Part shown: one piece after another, positions 9,383-18,755 of the stretch
How the letters are laid out: each line of letters opens with the position of its first letter
Position numbering within the stretch: the first letter of the stretch is position 1
Assembly (NCBI RefSeq): GCF_022814865.1
Contig: NZ_JAKVRD010000003.1
Location: 32,001-96,000, forward strand
DNA: 64,000 nucleotides
Source of the DNA: Shimia aestuarii
GTDB lineage: Bacteria; Pseudomonadota; Alphaproteobacteria; Rhodobacterales; Rhodobacteraceae
Reading direction: 5' to 3'
The notes under the pieces: model-generated
What the model was told of the DNA's origin: nothing
Seen by the model: only the letters and a program-made list of their open reading frames with translations
The model's database searches: none
Made by a program: the position numbers and the translations under genes

Positions 9383-10239
9383 CGCCACGAGGCAAGCGTA
9401 TAAAGCGCAAGCGCGGTCCAGATCATCGGGAAGGCAATCCCGTGCCAGAGGCCGAATGGCTCGCCAAAGACCAACACGGCGCAGAAAAACTGTAACGTCG
9501 GGTTCAGGTATTGGATGAGCCCGACGGTCGCCAAGGCAACCCGCTTGGCCGCAAAGCTAAACAGGATAAGCGGAGTCGCGGTGAGCACGCCGGAGAAGAC
9601 GAGAAGCGCCGTGTCCTGTGTATTGGCGCCGAAGGCGGCTTCGCCCGCGCTATAGCGCCACCAGAAAACCACAAGCGCGATCGGTGCCAAGACCACGACC
9701 TCGCCCGTCACCGAGACCACCGGCCCGACCTCAAGGCGCTTCTTCACGAGCCCATACATGCCAAAGCTAAACGCAAGGATAAGCGCAATCCACGGCGCCA
9801 CGCCAAGGCCAAAGGTCAAGAGCGCCACAGCCGCCCCGGCAATGAGAATCGCCGCGCCCTGCAGACCGACCATGCTTTCGCCAAAGACAAGCCGCCCGAT
9901 CAACACCGCAACAAGCGGAAAGAGGAAGTAGCCAAGCGAGGCTTCGGTCGCATGCCCCGCCCCAATCGACCAGATAAAGACGAACCAATTGGTCGAGATC
10001 GCCAGTGCCGCCGCCGCCACGATCCCGAAAGAGCGCCACGTGCCCAGGGCCCTGCGTAATAGGCCAAGACGCCCCTGTAGCAGCAACACACCGGTAAAGA
10101 TCACTGCGGACCAGAAGGTGCGATGCGCAAGAACTTCGATCGGCGGTATATGCGCCAAGAGCTTGTAGTAGAGCGGCGACAAACCCCACACCACGCAGGC
10201 CGTCACCATCGCCAGAACACCGGCCCGTGTCTCATTCAT
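9325..10239 (-). CDS. rarD: EamA-type permease, RarD family
   Basis: This is a 304-residue drug/metabolite transporter with ten predicted membrane helices in two EamA repeats, matching the RarD group (chloramphenicol-sensitive protein in E. coli naming). Diagnostic N-terminal pieces are VVWGLSPLYYKLL and EVLAHRTFWS. ATG 10239 follows GAGGGAATT and is better than the in-frame 10296. The real substrate of RarD proteins is not established. Its 3' end runs 58 bases into the LOG gene on the other strand, so the two coding regions share sequence tail to tail. Confidence 0.85.
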   Translation of the reverse strand: MNETRAGVLAMVTACVVWGLSPLYYKLLAHIPPIEVLAHRTFWSAVIFTGVLLLQGRLGLLRRALGTWRSFGIVAAAALAISTNWFVFIWSIGAGHATEASLGYFLFPLVAVLIGRLVFGESMVGLQGAAILIAGAAVALLTFGLGVAPWIALILAFSFGMYGLVKKRLEVGPVVSVTGEVVVLAPIALVVFWWRYSAGEAAFGANTQDTALLVFSGVLTATPLILFSFAAKRVALATVGLIQYLNPTLQFFCAVLVFGEPFGLWHGIAFPMIWTALALYTLASWRQEKARSSAASNVARSPTT

Positions 10240-10310
10240 CGCGCAATTCCCTCGTCTCACAGATCCATTGCTGACGAGGCGCAGCGGGAATGGCAAGGGA
10301 CAAAAAGAAA

Positions 10311-10335
10311 ACCCCGCAGCGCGGGGCTGCGGGGT
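10311..10335 (-). terminator. Terminator of sodB
   Basis: ACCCCGCAGC (10311-10320) pairs with GCTGCGGGGT (10326-10335) around a five-base loop. On the minus strand the stem is followed by a T-rich run (TTTTCTTTTTG), so it ends transcripts coming from sodB. Confidence 0.85.
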
Positions 10336-10360
10336 CTCCTGAAATGCGATTGAAAAACGA

Positions 10361-10960
10361 TCAGAGGCGCGACGCCACGTTTTCCCAGTTCACGAGGTTG
10401 TCGAGGAAGTTCGTGAGGTACGCCGGACGCTTGTTGCGGAAGTCAATGTAGTAGCTGTGCTCCCACACGTCGCAGCCCAGAAGCGCGGTTTGGTCAAAGC
10501 AGAGCGGGTTCACACCGTTCTCGGTCTTGGTCACGGCAAGCGAGCCGTCCGCGTTCTTCACGAGCCAGCACCAGCCCGAGCCGAACTGACCAGCACCTGC
10601 TGCGGAGAACTGCGATTTGAACTCGTCGACCGAGCCAAAGCTCTCAACAATCGCTTTCTCAAGCGCGCCCGGCATCGCACCTTTGCCCGGCCCCATCATT
10701 TCCCAGAACTGCATGTGGTTCCAGTGCTGCGACGCGTTGTTGAAGATACCGTTCTGCGCCACGGCGCCTGCATCGTAGGTGCCCTTTACGATGTCCTCGA
10801 GCGACTTGCCTTCCCATTCGGTGCCAGCAATCAGCTTGTTGCCGTTGTCGACATAGGCCTTGTGGTGCAGGTCGTGGTGATACTCGAGCGTTTCCGCCGA
10901 CATGCCGAAATCGGCCAGCGCGTCATGAGCGTAGGGAAGATCGGGAAGTTCAAAAGCCAT
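10361..10960 (-). CDS. sodB: Superoxide dismutase, iron type
   Basis: This 199-residue cytoplasmic enzyme converts superoxide to oxygen and hydrogen peroxide. Metal ligands are H28, H82, D164 and H168 (in DVWEHSYY). Gln78 in NNASQHWNH sits where iron enzymes carry their active-site glutamine, which favours Fe over Mn; this is an inference from motif placement. ATG 10960 lies behind AAGGAACC and gives the standard N-terminus MAFELPDLPY, rejecting the longer in-frame 11002. An inverted repeat, TTGTT-N6-AACAA at 10987-11002, lies in its leader. Confidence 0.95.
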   Translation of the reverse strand: MAFELPDLPYAHDALADFGMSAETLEYHHDLHHKAYVDNGNKLIAGTEWEGKSLEDIVKGTYDAGAVAQNGIFNNASQHWNHMQFWEMMGPGKGAMPGALEKAIVESFGSVDEFKSQFSAAGAGQFGSGWCWLVKNADGSLAVTKTENGVNPLCFDQTALLGCDVWEHSYYIDFRNKRPAYLTNFLDNLVNWENVASRL

Positions 10961-10986
10961 TGTAAGGTTCCTTCGTGTTCGTGCGG

Positions 10987-11002
10987 TTGTTCTGCACAAC
11001 AA
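10987..11002. promoter_or_regulatory. Inverted repeat in the sodB upstream region
   Basis: TTGTT (10987-10991) and AACAA (10998-11002) are separated by six bases, 27 bases upstream of the sodB start codon. It could be an operator. I cannot assign a regulator, and it does not match a Fur box well. Confidence 0.25.
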
Positions 11003-11080
11003 ATGGGTCCGTCACCCCCGGAAGGTCAACCCCAAAGCGCCCTAAAAGCCCGGGTTTTCAACCGAAAATCCCCAAACCCC

Positions 11081-11503
11081 TTACTGCGCCAGCACACAAC
11101 GCCCCTTGCCGTTGCCCGCATCGCTCTCATCGGACCAAACTGCTTTGACTTGCACGGTGGTGGTTTCGTCTTTGGTCAGAACCGCTTCAAACGTGGCATC
11201 CGTCGGTCCGCCTTCCGGCGCGATCGGCACGTCCTCGACCGACCACATGACCCGCGACTCCGTATCCGACAGGCTTTCAAACGCCCCTTTGACGGGTTTG
11301 CCCTCGGCAAAGCGAATGATCGGGTCAAGCACCAGAACCCGGCCTTTCTCGGCCTCGATTTCGAAACGGTAGCTCTCCGAGATCAACCCGGCCCAGCTCC
11401 GTTGGCGGATTTCGCACTCATAGGTCTCGGCCAGCGCAGGCGCGGCGATCAGCAGGGAAAGCGCCCCTGCGGCAAGGACAGAGCTTTGGTGGAATGTAAA
11501 CAC
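11081..11503 (-). CDS. Small secreted protein of unknown function
   Basis: This is a 140-residue protein starting at GTG 11503, with AAGGAT about 12 bases upstream. The first 25 residues form a clear signal peptide ending in APALAE, so the product is periplasmic. The mature part is acidic and predicted mostly beta, with two cysteines (one near the new N-terminus in TYECEI, one four residues from the C-terminus in GRCVLAQ) that could form a disulfide. I do not recognise the family. It stands alone between sodB and the sox operon. Confidence 0.7.
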   Translation of the reverse strand: MFTFHQSSVLAAGALSLLIAAPALAETYECEIRQRSWAGLISESYRFEIEAEKGRVLVLDPIIRFAEGKPVKGAFESLSDTESRVMWSVEDVPIAPEGGPTDATFEAVLTKDETTTVQVKAVWSDESDAGNGKGRCVLAQ

Positions 11504-11622
11504 GGGGCAGCGATCCTTTTAAGAACAGTCAGGCAAAGACCTACCCGCCCTGCCCGCGCATCTCAACCAATTCGCGCCGAACCCGGGCCATTTGGCGCAA
11601 ATGTGATCCCTGGAAACGCAGA

Positions 11623-11647
11623 ACGCCGCCTCATCGCGAGGCGGCGT
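11623..11647 (-). terminator. Terminator of the soxBDAG operon
   Basis: ACGCCGCCTC (11623-11632) pairs perfectly over ten bases with GAGGCGGCGT (11638-11647) around a five-base loop. It lies 27 bases after the soxG stop and is followed on the minus strand by a modest T-rich stretch. Confidence 0.75.
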
Positions 11648-11673
11648 CCGGTAAAGTCCTGCGCTGCGAAGGC

Positions 11674-12243
11674 TCAGTTGAAGAAGCCAACCTCGCTGCC
11701 GTCCACACTGGCGACGCAAAGCAGGTCGAATACATACCGCGCCACCGAGCGGAAACAGATGATCTCGAAAGAGCCATCATCATTCATCCAGAACGCCGCC
11801 GCGACCTGCGCAAACCGCGTGCGGCGCATCATGCCCGGCTCGAACGCGCCCGGAGCAAGATCGACCGGCGCGAGTTTGGCGATGACTTCGCGCGCGCACT
11901 CGCCCGAAACCTTGAACACCGCCCGCGCATCCGAGACGTTGACGACAAGCACATGCTCGCCCGCCAGCGCCGCGTTGAGGGACGCGATGATGTCCTCGGC
12001 GGCCCCGTGATCGCAGATCACAAGAAGCTCGTCCGGCGACATCCAGGCCACCGCGCCCTTCTCGCCACTGGCGATCTGGCGCTGTTCCGGCACCGACGCG
12101 CCAAGCACGTCTTTCAGGGCCTTGGCCATCGGCTTGGATGCGAGATCGCCCCGCACCGTGATCATGCCCCGCAGGCCGGTTTCCTCGACCAAAGCGATCC
12201 CCGACTGGGAGACGCCATTCAATGCACTGACGACATTAGACAT
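11674..12243 (-). CDS. soxG: Sarcosine oxidase subunit gamma
   Basis: This is the 189-residue gamma subunit of heterotetrameric sarcosine oxidase, related to the folate-binding GcvT fold. It is the least conserved subunit; identity rests on the fold signature (VNVSDARAVFKVSGECARE, WMSPDELLVICD) and on operon position after soxA. ATG 12243 overlaps the end of soxA by eight bases and has GGAGAG behind it. The enzyme demethylates sarcosine to glycine with hydrogen peroxide and passes the one-carbon unit to tetrahydrofolate. Confidence 0.9.
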   Translation of the reverse strand: MSNVVSALNGVSQSGIALVEETGLRGMITVRGDLASKPMAKALKDVLGASVPEQRQIASGEKGAVAWMSPDELLVICDHGAAEDIIASLNAALAGEHVLVVNVSDARAVFKVSGECAREVIAKLAPVDLAPGAFEPGMMRRTRFAQVAAAFWMNDDGSFEIICFRSVARYVFDLLCVASVDGSEVGFFN

Positions 12244-15200
12244 TTTGCTTCTCTCCATCTTTGTCGAAGAAGATCGGATCGACGATTTTCGCTTTCACGG
12301 TGCTGCCATCGACCTTGTTGAGTTCGATCACCTCGCCCATCCGATCCGTCCCGTGATGGACAAGCGCCATCGCGATGCCCCGGTCAAGGGTCGGTGAATA
12401 GTAGGTCGAAGTCACGCGCCCTTGGGTGTTGCGCTGGCCGTTGGCGTTCTCACCTTCGGCAATCGCATAGGCCCCGTCGGGAATGACCGATCCGTCGAGC
12501 GTCTCGAGGCCGACGAGTTTCCAACGTTCCGGGCTCGCCATGTGGGGGCGTTCCTGCGCGCGCTTGCCAAGGAAGTCTTCCTTCTTCTTGGAGATCGCCC
12601 ACTGCATGTTGAGATCCTGCGGGATCACCGTCCCGTCGGTCTCGTCCCCGATCATGATAAAGCCCTTCTCGGCCCGCATCACGTGCAGCGCTTCGGTGCC
12701 GTAAGGCATGATCCCGAACTCTTCGCCGGCCTCTAGGATCGCATCCCAGAAGGCGCGGCCCTGGCTTGCCGGGACGGCAATCTCGTAAGAAAGCTCGCCC
12801 GAGAAGGAAATTCGGTAGGCCCGCGCATCGAAATCGCCGATCTTGCCGTCTTTCCAGCCCATGAAGGTCAGGCCCTCTTTCGAGATATCCATATCCCCGC
12901 CGAGTTTCTCAAGCACCTTGCGCGCATTCGGACCCACGATGGCGATCTGCGCATATTGCTCGGTCACGTTGGCGGTAAAGACCTTCCAGTCCCACCATTC
13001 GCACTGGAGCCAGTCTTCCATCCAGCCGTGGATACGTTCCGCACCGCCGGTGGTGGTGTGGCAGAGGAAGGTGTCCTCGTCGATCCGGGCGACAACGCCG
13101 TCGTCGATCAGAAAGCCGTTCTCGTTACACATCAGACCATAGCGACAGCGCCCCGGTTTCAGCGTGCTCATCATGTTGGTGTAGAGCATGTCGAGGAACT
13201 TGCCCGCATCCGGCCCTTTGACAATGATCTTGCCGAGGGTCGAGGCATCGAGCATGCTCACGCTGTTGCGGGTTTGCAGGATTTCGCGTTTGACCGCCTC
13301 GCCGTGGCTCTCGCCAGTGCGCGGATAACAGTACGGACGGCGCCAATGGCCCACCGGCTCGAAGAACGCTTTCTGTTCATCGTGCCATGCGTGGATCGGC
13401 GTGCGGCGCAGCGGTTGGAACACGTCGCCCCGTGCCTCGCCCGCGATCGACCCCATGGAAATCGGCGTATAGGGCGGGCGGAACGTGGTGGTGCCCACCG
13501 ACGGGATCGGCGCGTTCAACTGACCGGCGAGCGTCGCCAGACCGTTGATGTTGCTGAGTTTCCCCTGATCCGAGGCCATGCCGAGCGTGGTGTAACGCTT
13601 GGTGTGCTCAACGCTCTCATAGCCCTCTTGCGCGGCAAGCCGCACGTCCGAGACCTTCACGTCGTTCTGATAGTCGAGCCACGCCTTGATGCGAAGCTCC
13701 GGCCCTGCACCCTGCGGCATAAGCCAGACCGGCTCCATCGCTGCTTCGGGCGCCTCTGCGGCTTTCGGTGCCGCCTTGCGCGTCGCGGTAAAGCCCGCCG
13801 CCTTGGCCGCGGCCTTGCCCGCATCATGGGCGTCTTTCACCCCTAGCGCGAGATCGAGATAGCCATTGGCCGACCCGGCCACAGTCACAAAGGCCTCGCC
13901 ATCATGGCTCGTCGGCGCGCGCGAAGGGTCGGGGCGGAAATGCGCCTGCGCCTCGTCCCAGGTGAGCTTGCCACCACAATGGGACCACAGGTGCACCACT
14001 GGCGACCAACCGCCCGACATGGCGACCGCATCGCACTTGATTTCCTCGAGCACAGCGCCTTCCCCGGCCTGCGCACAGATCGCCACACCGGTGACGCGCT
14101 TGCCGCCTTTGACCTTGGCAATGCCTTTACCGTTCTCAACCCGGATGCCAAGCGCGCGTGCCTCATCGGCCAGCGCCCCGCCGCCACCGGCGCGCGCATC
14201 AAGGATGACCGGCACTTCGAGGCCCGCCTGCTTGATGGCAATCGCAGTGCGATAGGCATCGTCATTGTTGGTCACGACCACGGTGCGATCCCCAACGGAC
14301 ACGCCATAGTCTACCACGTAATCGCGGATCGCAGAGGCGAGCATCACGCCCGGAATATCGTTGCCCGCAAAAGAAAGCGGCCGTTCGATCGCGCCGGTTG
14401 CGGTGACGATCTGCTTGGCACGGATGCGCCACAGGCGATGACGCGGCCCAGACTCGAGCGGTGCATGATCGCGCACCCGCTCATAGCCAAGCACATAGCC
14501 ATGGTCATAGACGCCCGCGCCCATCATACGGTTGCGCAGGGTGACGTTTTCCATTGCCTCAAGCTCGGCCACGAGGGCATCGACATAGTCCGCCACCGGC
14601 TGACCATCGACCTCACCGCCATCGACCATAGAGCGACCGCCCCAATGCGCCGTCTGCTCCATCAGGAGAACCTTGGCACCCGAGAGACCCGCCGCTTTCG
14701 CCGCCTGAAGACCGGCGACACCGCCGCCCATGACGACCACGTCCACATAGGCGTAGAAATGCTCATAGGTATCCGCGTCGCGATCCTTCGGCGCTTTGCC
14801 AAGGCCCGCCGACTGGCGCACGATGGGTTCAAAGACGTGCTTCCACGCTGCGCGCGGGAACATGAAGGTCTTGTAATAGAACCCCGCCGGGAAGAAACGG
14901 GTCATGTAGTTGTTGACCGCGCCGACATCGAATTCGAGGCTCGGCCAGTGGTTCTGGCTTTCGCAGGTCAGACCATTGAAAAGCTCGGTCGTCGTGGCGC
15001 GCTGGTTCGGCTCGAAGTTGCCGCCCTTGCCGAGGTTGACGAGCGCGTTGGGCTCTTCGGCCCCGCTCGCCACCGGCCCGCGCGGACGGTGATATTTGAA
15101 CGACCGGCCCATCATGAGCTGATCATTGGCGAGAAGCGCCGAGGCGAGCGTGTCGCCCTCGTAGCCGGTAAACTGCTTGCCGTTAAAGCTGAAATGGAGC

Positions 15201-15250
15201 TGTTTGCCCTTGTTCAGCAGACGGCCGCCTTGTGCGAGACGCGTGCTCAT
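12236..15250 (-). CDS. soxA: Sarcosine oxidase subunit alpha
   Basis: This is the 1004-residue large subunit. In order it shows an N-terminal ferredoxin-like domain (GKQFTGYEGDTLASALLAND), an NAD-binding Rossmann domain with VVMGGGVAGLQAAKAAG near residue 180, a second nucleotide-binding segment, and a C-terminal GcvT-like folate domain (about 610-990). The length matches the family. The subunit holds NAD+ and passes formaldehyde through an internal channel to the folate domain. It overlaps soxD by four bases (ATGA) and soxG by eight, consistent with one translationally coupled operon. Confidence 0.97.
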   Translation of the reverse strand: MSTRLAQGGRLLNKGKQLHFSFNGKQFTGYEGDTLASALLANDQLMMGRSFKYHRPRGPVASGAEEPNALVNLGKGGNFEPNQRATTTELFNGLTCESQNHWPSLEFDVGAVNNYMTRFFPAGFYYKTFMFPRAAWKHVFEPIVRQSAGLGKAPKDRDADTYEHFYAYVDVVVMGGGVAGLQAAKAAGLSGAKVLLMEQTAHWGGRSMVDGGEVDGQPVADYVDALVAELEAMENVTLRNRMMGAGVYDHGYVLGYERVRDHAPLESGPRHRLWRIRAKQIVTATGAIERPLSFAGNDIPGVMLASAIRDYVVDYGVSVGDRTVVVTNNDDAYRTAIAIKQAGLEVPVILDARAGGGGALADEARALGIRVENGKGIAKVKGGKRVTGVAICAQAGEGAVLEEIKCDAVAMSGGWSPVVHLWSHCGGKLTWDEAQAHFRPDPSRAPTSHDGEAFVTVAGSANGYLDLALGVKDAHDAGKAAAKAAGFTATRKAAPKAAEAPEAAMEPVWLMPQGAGPELRIKAWLDYQNDVKVSDVRLAAQEGYESVEHTKRYTTLGMASDQGKLSNINGLATLAGQLNAPIPSVGTTTFRPPYTPISMGSIAGEARGDVFQPLRRTPIHAWHDEQKAFFEPVGHWRRPYCYPRTGESHGEAVKREILQTRNSVSMLDASTLGKIIVKGPDAGKFLDMLYTNMMSTLKPGRCRYGLMCNENGFLIDDGVVARIDEDTFLCHTTTGGAERIHGWMEDWLQCEWWDWKVFTANVTEQYAQIAIVGPNARKVLEKLGGDMDISKEGLTFMGWKDGKIGDFDARAYRISFSGELSYEIAVPASQGRAFWDAILEAGEEFGIMPYGTEALHVMRAEKGFIMIGDETDGTVIPQDLNMQWAISKKKEDFLGKRAQERPHMASPERWKLVGLETLDGSVIPDGAYAIAEGENANGQRNTQGRVTSTYYSPTLDRGIAMALVHHGTDRMGEVIELNKVDGSTVKAKIVDPIFFDKDGEKQNV

Positions 15251-15576
15251 GCGAATTCCCTCCAGCTCCAGCCGGGATATTTGGCCGAAATCTTGTCCTT
15301 GATCTCCTGCGGCGGCTCCAAAGTCTGTGCCGAATAGGTGCCAAAGACCTCAAGCGTCGTGGTCGAGCGCGCGGCGTGAAAAAACTTGCCGCAGCCGTTC
15401 GAATGGCGCCAGCGCTCGAAATGCACCCCCTTGGGGTTTTCGCGCATGAAGAGATAGCCTTCGAAAGCCTCGTCTTCCGAGCCGGGCCCAAAGCGCTTAA
15501 GATGCGCCTCGCCCTCGGCATGAAGCTCCGTTTCCTCGGCCCAAACGCCGCAATAGGGGCATTGAAGTGTCAACAT
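15247..15576 (-). CDS. soxD: Sarcosine oxidase subunit delta (zinc-binding)
   Basis: This is a 109-residue small subunit. A zinc site is visible as C6 and C9 (CPYC) with H58 and C62 (HSNGC), the known pattern for SoxD, which has a structural role in the complex. It starts 15 bases after the soxB stop and overlaps soxA by four bases. Confidence 0.95.
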   Translation of the reverse strand: MLTLQCPYCGVWAEETELHAEGEAHLKRFGPGSEDEAFEGYLFMRENPKGVHFERWRHSNGCGKFFHAARSTTTLEVFGTYSAQTLEPPQEIKDKISAKYPGWSWREFA

Positions 15577-15591
15577 GTCCTTGCCCTCTCC

Positions 15592-16839
15592 TTAGTGTGC
15601 CACACCGGCCGCGACGCTCTCGTCGATAAAGCGGCCTTCGATGAAACGTTCCATGCCGAATTCGGCACAAAGCGGACCGGGCTCGCCCTTGGCGATGAGA
15701 TCCGCCGTGGCCCAGCCACCGCCCGGGATCGCCTTGAACCCGCCGGTGCCCCAACCCGCATTGATGAAGCAATTGCCAAGCGGCGTCTTGCCGATGACGG
15801 GCGAGCGGTCGCCGGTCACGTCCACGATCCCGCCCCACTGGCGCAGCATCTTCAGGCGCGACACGATTGGGAAGGTCTCGCAAAGCGCGCGCACGGTTTC
15901 TTCCACATGGTGGAACGAGCCGCGCTGCGTGTAGTTGTTGAACCCGTCGGTGCCGCCGCCAATGACCATCTCGCCCTTGTCGGACTGGCTCATATAGCCA
16001 TGCACCGTGTTGGCCATGACGACCACGTCCATGCAGGGCTTGATCGGCTCGGAGACCAGCGCCTGAAGCGCCACGGATTCCATCGGCAGACGGAAGCCCG
16101 CCATATTGGCGAGATCGCCGGAATTTCCCGCGACCACGAGGCCGAGCTTGTCACAGTCGATCGGGCCCTTGGTGGTATCCACGCCTTTGACCTTGCCGCT
16201 TTCCTGGCGCACGCCGATGACTTCGCATTTCTGGATGATATCCATGCCCATATCCGAGCAGGCCCGCGCATAGCCCCAGGCCACTGCATCGTGACGGCCC
16301 GTGCCGCCGCGCGCCTGCCAGAGACCGCCGAGCACCGGATACCGCGGCCCGTCGATATTGATGATCGGCACCAATTCCTTGACACGTTCCGGCCCGATAA
16401 ATTCGGTCTGCACACCCTGAAGCGCGTTGGCATGGGCCGTGCGCTGATAACCGCGCACCTCGTGCTGGGTCTGCGCCAACATGATGACGCCGCGCGGCGA
16501 GAACATCACGTTATAGTTCAGGTCCTGGCTCATCGTCTCATAGAGCGAGCGCGCTTTTTCGTAGAGCGCGGCCGAAGGATCCTGAAGATAGTTCGAGCGG
16601 ATGATGGTCGTGTTCCGGCCGGTATTGCCGCCGCCAAGCCACCCCTTCTCGATAATCGCGACATTTGTGATGCCGTGGTTCTTACCGAGGTAATAGGCGG
16701 TCGCAAGACCATGCCCCCCGGCACCGACGATGATCACGTCGTATTTCTTCTTAGGTTCGGGCGAACGCCATGCGCGCTCCCAACCGGTATGATACCGGGC
16801 GGCTTCACGGGCGATGGCAAAGGCTGAATAACGTCTCAT
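15592..16839 (-). CDS. soxB: Sarcosine oxidase subunit beta
   Basis: This 415-residue flavoprotein subunit oxidises the N-methyl group of sarcosine. The FAD motif VIIVGAGGHGLATAYYLG is at residues 35-52. H183 in GRHDAVAWG fits the histidine that binds FMN covalently in this enzyme. ATG 16839 gives the family N-terminus MRRYSAFAIAREA; the longer open frame to 17460 has no similarity and no ribosome site at its start. It is first in the sox operon, so the promoter should lie in the 195 bases up to the divergent ccmI. Only a weak GGAA precedes the start. Confidence 0.95.
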   Translation of the reverse strand: MRRYSAFAIAREAARYHTGWERAWRSPEPKKKYDVIIVGAGGHGLATAYYLGKNHGITNVAIIEKGWLGGGNTGRNTTIIRSNYLQDPSAALYEKARSLYETMSQDLNYNVMFSPRGVIMLAQTQHEVRGYQRTAHANALQGVQTEFIGPERVKELVPIINIDGPRYPVLGGLWQARGGTGRHDAVAWGYARACSDMGMDIIQKCEVIGVRQESGKVKGVDTTKGPIDCDKLGLVVAGNSGDLANMAGFRLPMESVALQALVSEPIKPCMDVVVMANTVHGYMSQSDKGEMVIGGGTDGFNNYTQRGSFHHVEETVRALCETFPIVSRLKMLRQWGGIVDVTGDRSPVIGKTPLGNCFINAGWGTGGFKAIPGGGWATADLIAKGEPGPLCAEFGMERFIEGRFIDESVAAGVAH

Positions 16840-17034
16840 GTGCAGCTGATTCCGATCTGAAACGGGTGTCATCCTGTATTGGACCGTCACGCAGAAAAAC
16901 CACGACCGTAAACCGTCAGTTTGCATCCTGGTTGCGACATCTATGTCGTCCGCGTCCATTTGCCCTTTTTCACATCGCCCCGAAACTATAGATGAAGAGG
17001 CGAAATACCTTTGCTGGCACCCCAAGGAGGCACC

Positions 17035-18276
17035 ATGGCATTCTGGATTATCGCTCTCGTTCTCGCGTTGATCGTCGCAGGGCTTCTGGCCCGCGCCCTG
17101 ACGCGTGGCCAGCAAGGCCAAGAGCATCCCGCTGCCTATGATCTCCGCGTCTACCGAGATCAGCTCAAGGAGATCGACAAGGATGTCGCGCGCGGTGTGA
17201 TCGGCGAAGAAGATGGCGAACGTCTGCGCGCCGAAGTCTCGCGCCGCATCCTGTCGGCAGACGCTCAGCTGCGCCACGCCGAAGAGGGCGGCAAATCCGA
17301 TACCCGCGGCGACGCCCCCCTTGCCGCTCTTGTCGCGCTCATCGTGGTGGCCGGTGGCGTTGGTCTTTATTTCACCGTCGGAAAACCAGGGTTCCGCGAC
17401 CTGCCCCTCGAAACCCGCATCGCCGAAGCCGAGGAAAAGCACAACACGCGACCAAGCCAAGCCGAGTACGAAGCCAAGCTGCCGCCAATGCCCCTGAATG
17501 AACCGCAGGGCGAATTCAAGGATCTGATCGCCAAGCTACGCGACACGGTGGCCGAACGCCCCGATGACCTTCAGGGACAAGTGCTCCTTGCACGGAACGA
17601 GGCCAATCTCGGCAATGTGCGCCCCGCCTATAAGGCACAGGGCGAGGTTCTGCGCCTCAAGGGTGCCGAGGCCGAGGTGCAAGACTACCTGTTCCATGCA
17701 GAACTGCTCATCAACGCCGCACAGGGCTATGTCTCGCCTGAAGCCGAAGCGTCACTGCGCGCCGCGATGGAGAAGAACCCGCGCCACCCGGTTGTGCGCT
17801 ACTACTGGGGCCTGATGCTGGTTCAAAGCGATCGCCCGGACCTTGCCTTTGACATGTGGGAACGCCTCTTGCGCGAAGGCCCGCCGAACGCGCCCTGGAT
17901 TCCCGCCATCCGAAGCCGGATCGAAGAACTCGCATGGCGCGCGGGCGAAAAGTTCACCCTTCCTCCAGAACAGCCCGCCACAAACGCCCCGATGCTGCGC
18001 GGTCCGAGCGAGGAAGACATGGAAAACGCCTCCGAGATGACCGCAGAGGACCAGCAGGCGATGATTCAGAACATGGTCTCGCAGCTCTCCGAGCGTCTCG
18101 CCGAGGAAGGCGGCTCCGCGATGGAATGGTCGCAACTCATCAGCGCCTATGGCGTCCTTGGCGACACGCCGCGCGCCGCAGCCGCCTATGCCGAAGCTCA
18201 AGAGATCTTTGCCGGGGATGAGGCCGCTCTGGCGATCTTGCTCAACGGTGCTGCCCGCGCAGGTGTGGCCGAATGA
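17035..18276 (+). CDS. ccmI: Cytochrome c maturation protein CcmI (CycH)
   Basis: This is a 413-residue membrane protein with an N-terminal helix (about 2-20), a short cytoplasmic loop with a leucine-zipper-like stretch (about 30-85), a second helix (about 97-117) and a periplasmic TPR region. CcmI presents apocytochrome c to the heme ligation complex. The start at 17035 sits behind a perfect AAGGAGG, which rules out the in-frame 17011. It overlaps ruvX by four bases. Confidence 0.9.
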   Translation: MAFWIIALVLALIVAGLLARALTRGQQGQEHPAAYDLRVYRDQLKEIDKDVARGVIGEEDGERLRAEVSRRILSADAQLRHAEEGGKSDTRGDAPLAALVALIVVAGGVGLYFTVGKPGFRDLPLETRIAEAEEKHNTRPSQAEYEAKLPPMPLNEPQGEFKDLIAKLRDTVAERPDDLQGQVLLARNEANLGNVRPAYKAQGEVLRLKGAEAEVQDYLFHAELLINAAQGYVSPEAEASLRAAMEKNPRHPVVRYYWGLMLVQSDRPDLAFDMWERLLREGPPNAPWIPAIRSRIEELAWRAGEKFTLPPEQPATNAPMLRGPSEEDMENASEMTAEDQQAMIQNMVSQLSERLAEEGGSAMEWSQLISAYGVLGDTPRAAAAYAEAQEIFAGDEAALAILLNGAARAGVAE

Positions 18277-18755
18277 TCCATATCCATGAAAGCGTCGAAG
18301 ATTTCCTGCCGGCCATCGCCGACACCCAGACGCTCATGGGGCTGGATCTTGGCACCAAGACCATCGGCGTCGCGCTCTCCGACAGCTTCCAGACGGTCGC
18401 CACGCCCACCGAGACCATCAAGCGCAAGAAATTCGGGATAGATGCCGCTCGCCTGATCGAGATCATCGAGTCCCGAAGCGTCGGCGGTATCGTCCTCGGC
18501 CTCCCTCGCAACATGGACGGAAGCGAAGGCCCGCGCGCCCAATCGACCCGAGCTTTCGCGCGCAATCTGGCGCAATTGACGGCAATCCCGATCTGCTTCT
18601 GGGATGAACGCCTGTCGACCGTGGCCGCCGAACGTGCGCTGCTTGAGGCGGATACGTCAAGAAAACGTCGCGCAGAGGTTATCGATCACGTCGCCGCCTC
18701 CTATATCCTCCAAGGAGCGCTGGATCGCCTGCGCCATCTGAGGAGCCTGTCATGA
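18273..18755 (+). CDS. ruvX: RuvX/YqgF family ribonuclease H-like nuclease
   Basis: This is a 160-residue protein of the YqgF family, an RNase H-fold nuclease implicated in pre-16S rRNA processing and described as a putative Holliday-junction resolvase. The motif GLDLGTKTIGVALSD (23-37) carries the first catalytic Asp, DERLSTVAAERALL follows in the middle, and the last acid lies in VIDHVAASYILQGAL near the C-terminus. It overlaps both neighbours by ATGA. Confidence 0.93.
   Translation: MIHIHESVEDFLPAIADTQTLMGLDLGTKTIGVALSDSFQTVATPTETIKRKKFGIDAARLIEIIESRSVGGIVLGLPRNMDGSEGPRAQSTRAFARNLAQLTAIPICFWDERLSTVAAERALLEADTSRKRRAEVIDHVAASYILQGALDRLRHLRSLS

Noticed and set aside
10457-12010. Open frame of 517 codons running from sodB to soxG on the plus strand
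   Set aside because: It is antisense to three genes with strong family evidence or a signal peptide and crosses a terminator.
15232-16827. Open frame of 531 codons opposite soxB/soxD
   Set aside because: It crosses two real genes of the sox operon on the other strand and has no domain of its own.
16840-17460. Upstream extension of soxB
   Set aside because: The extension overlaps the ccmI coding region on the other strand, and the family N-terminus begins at 16839.
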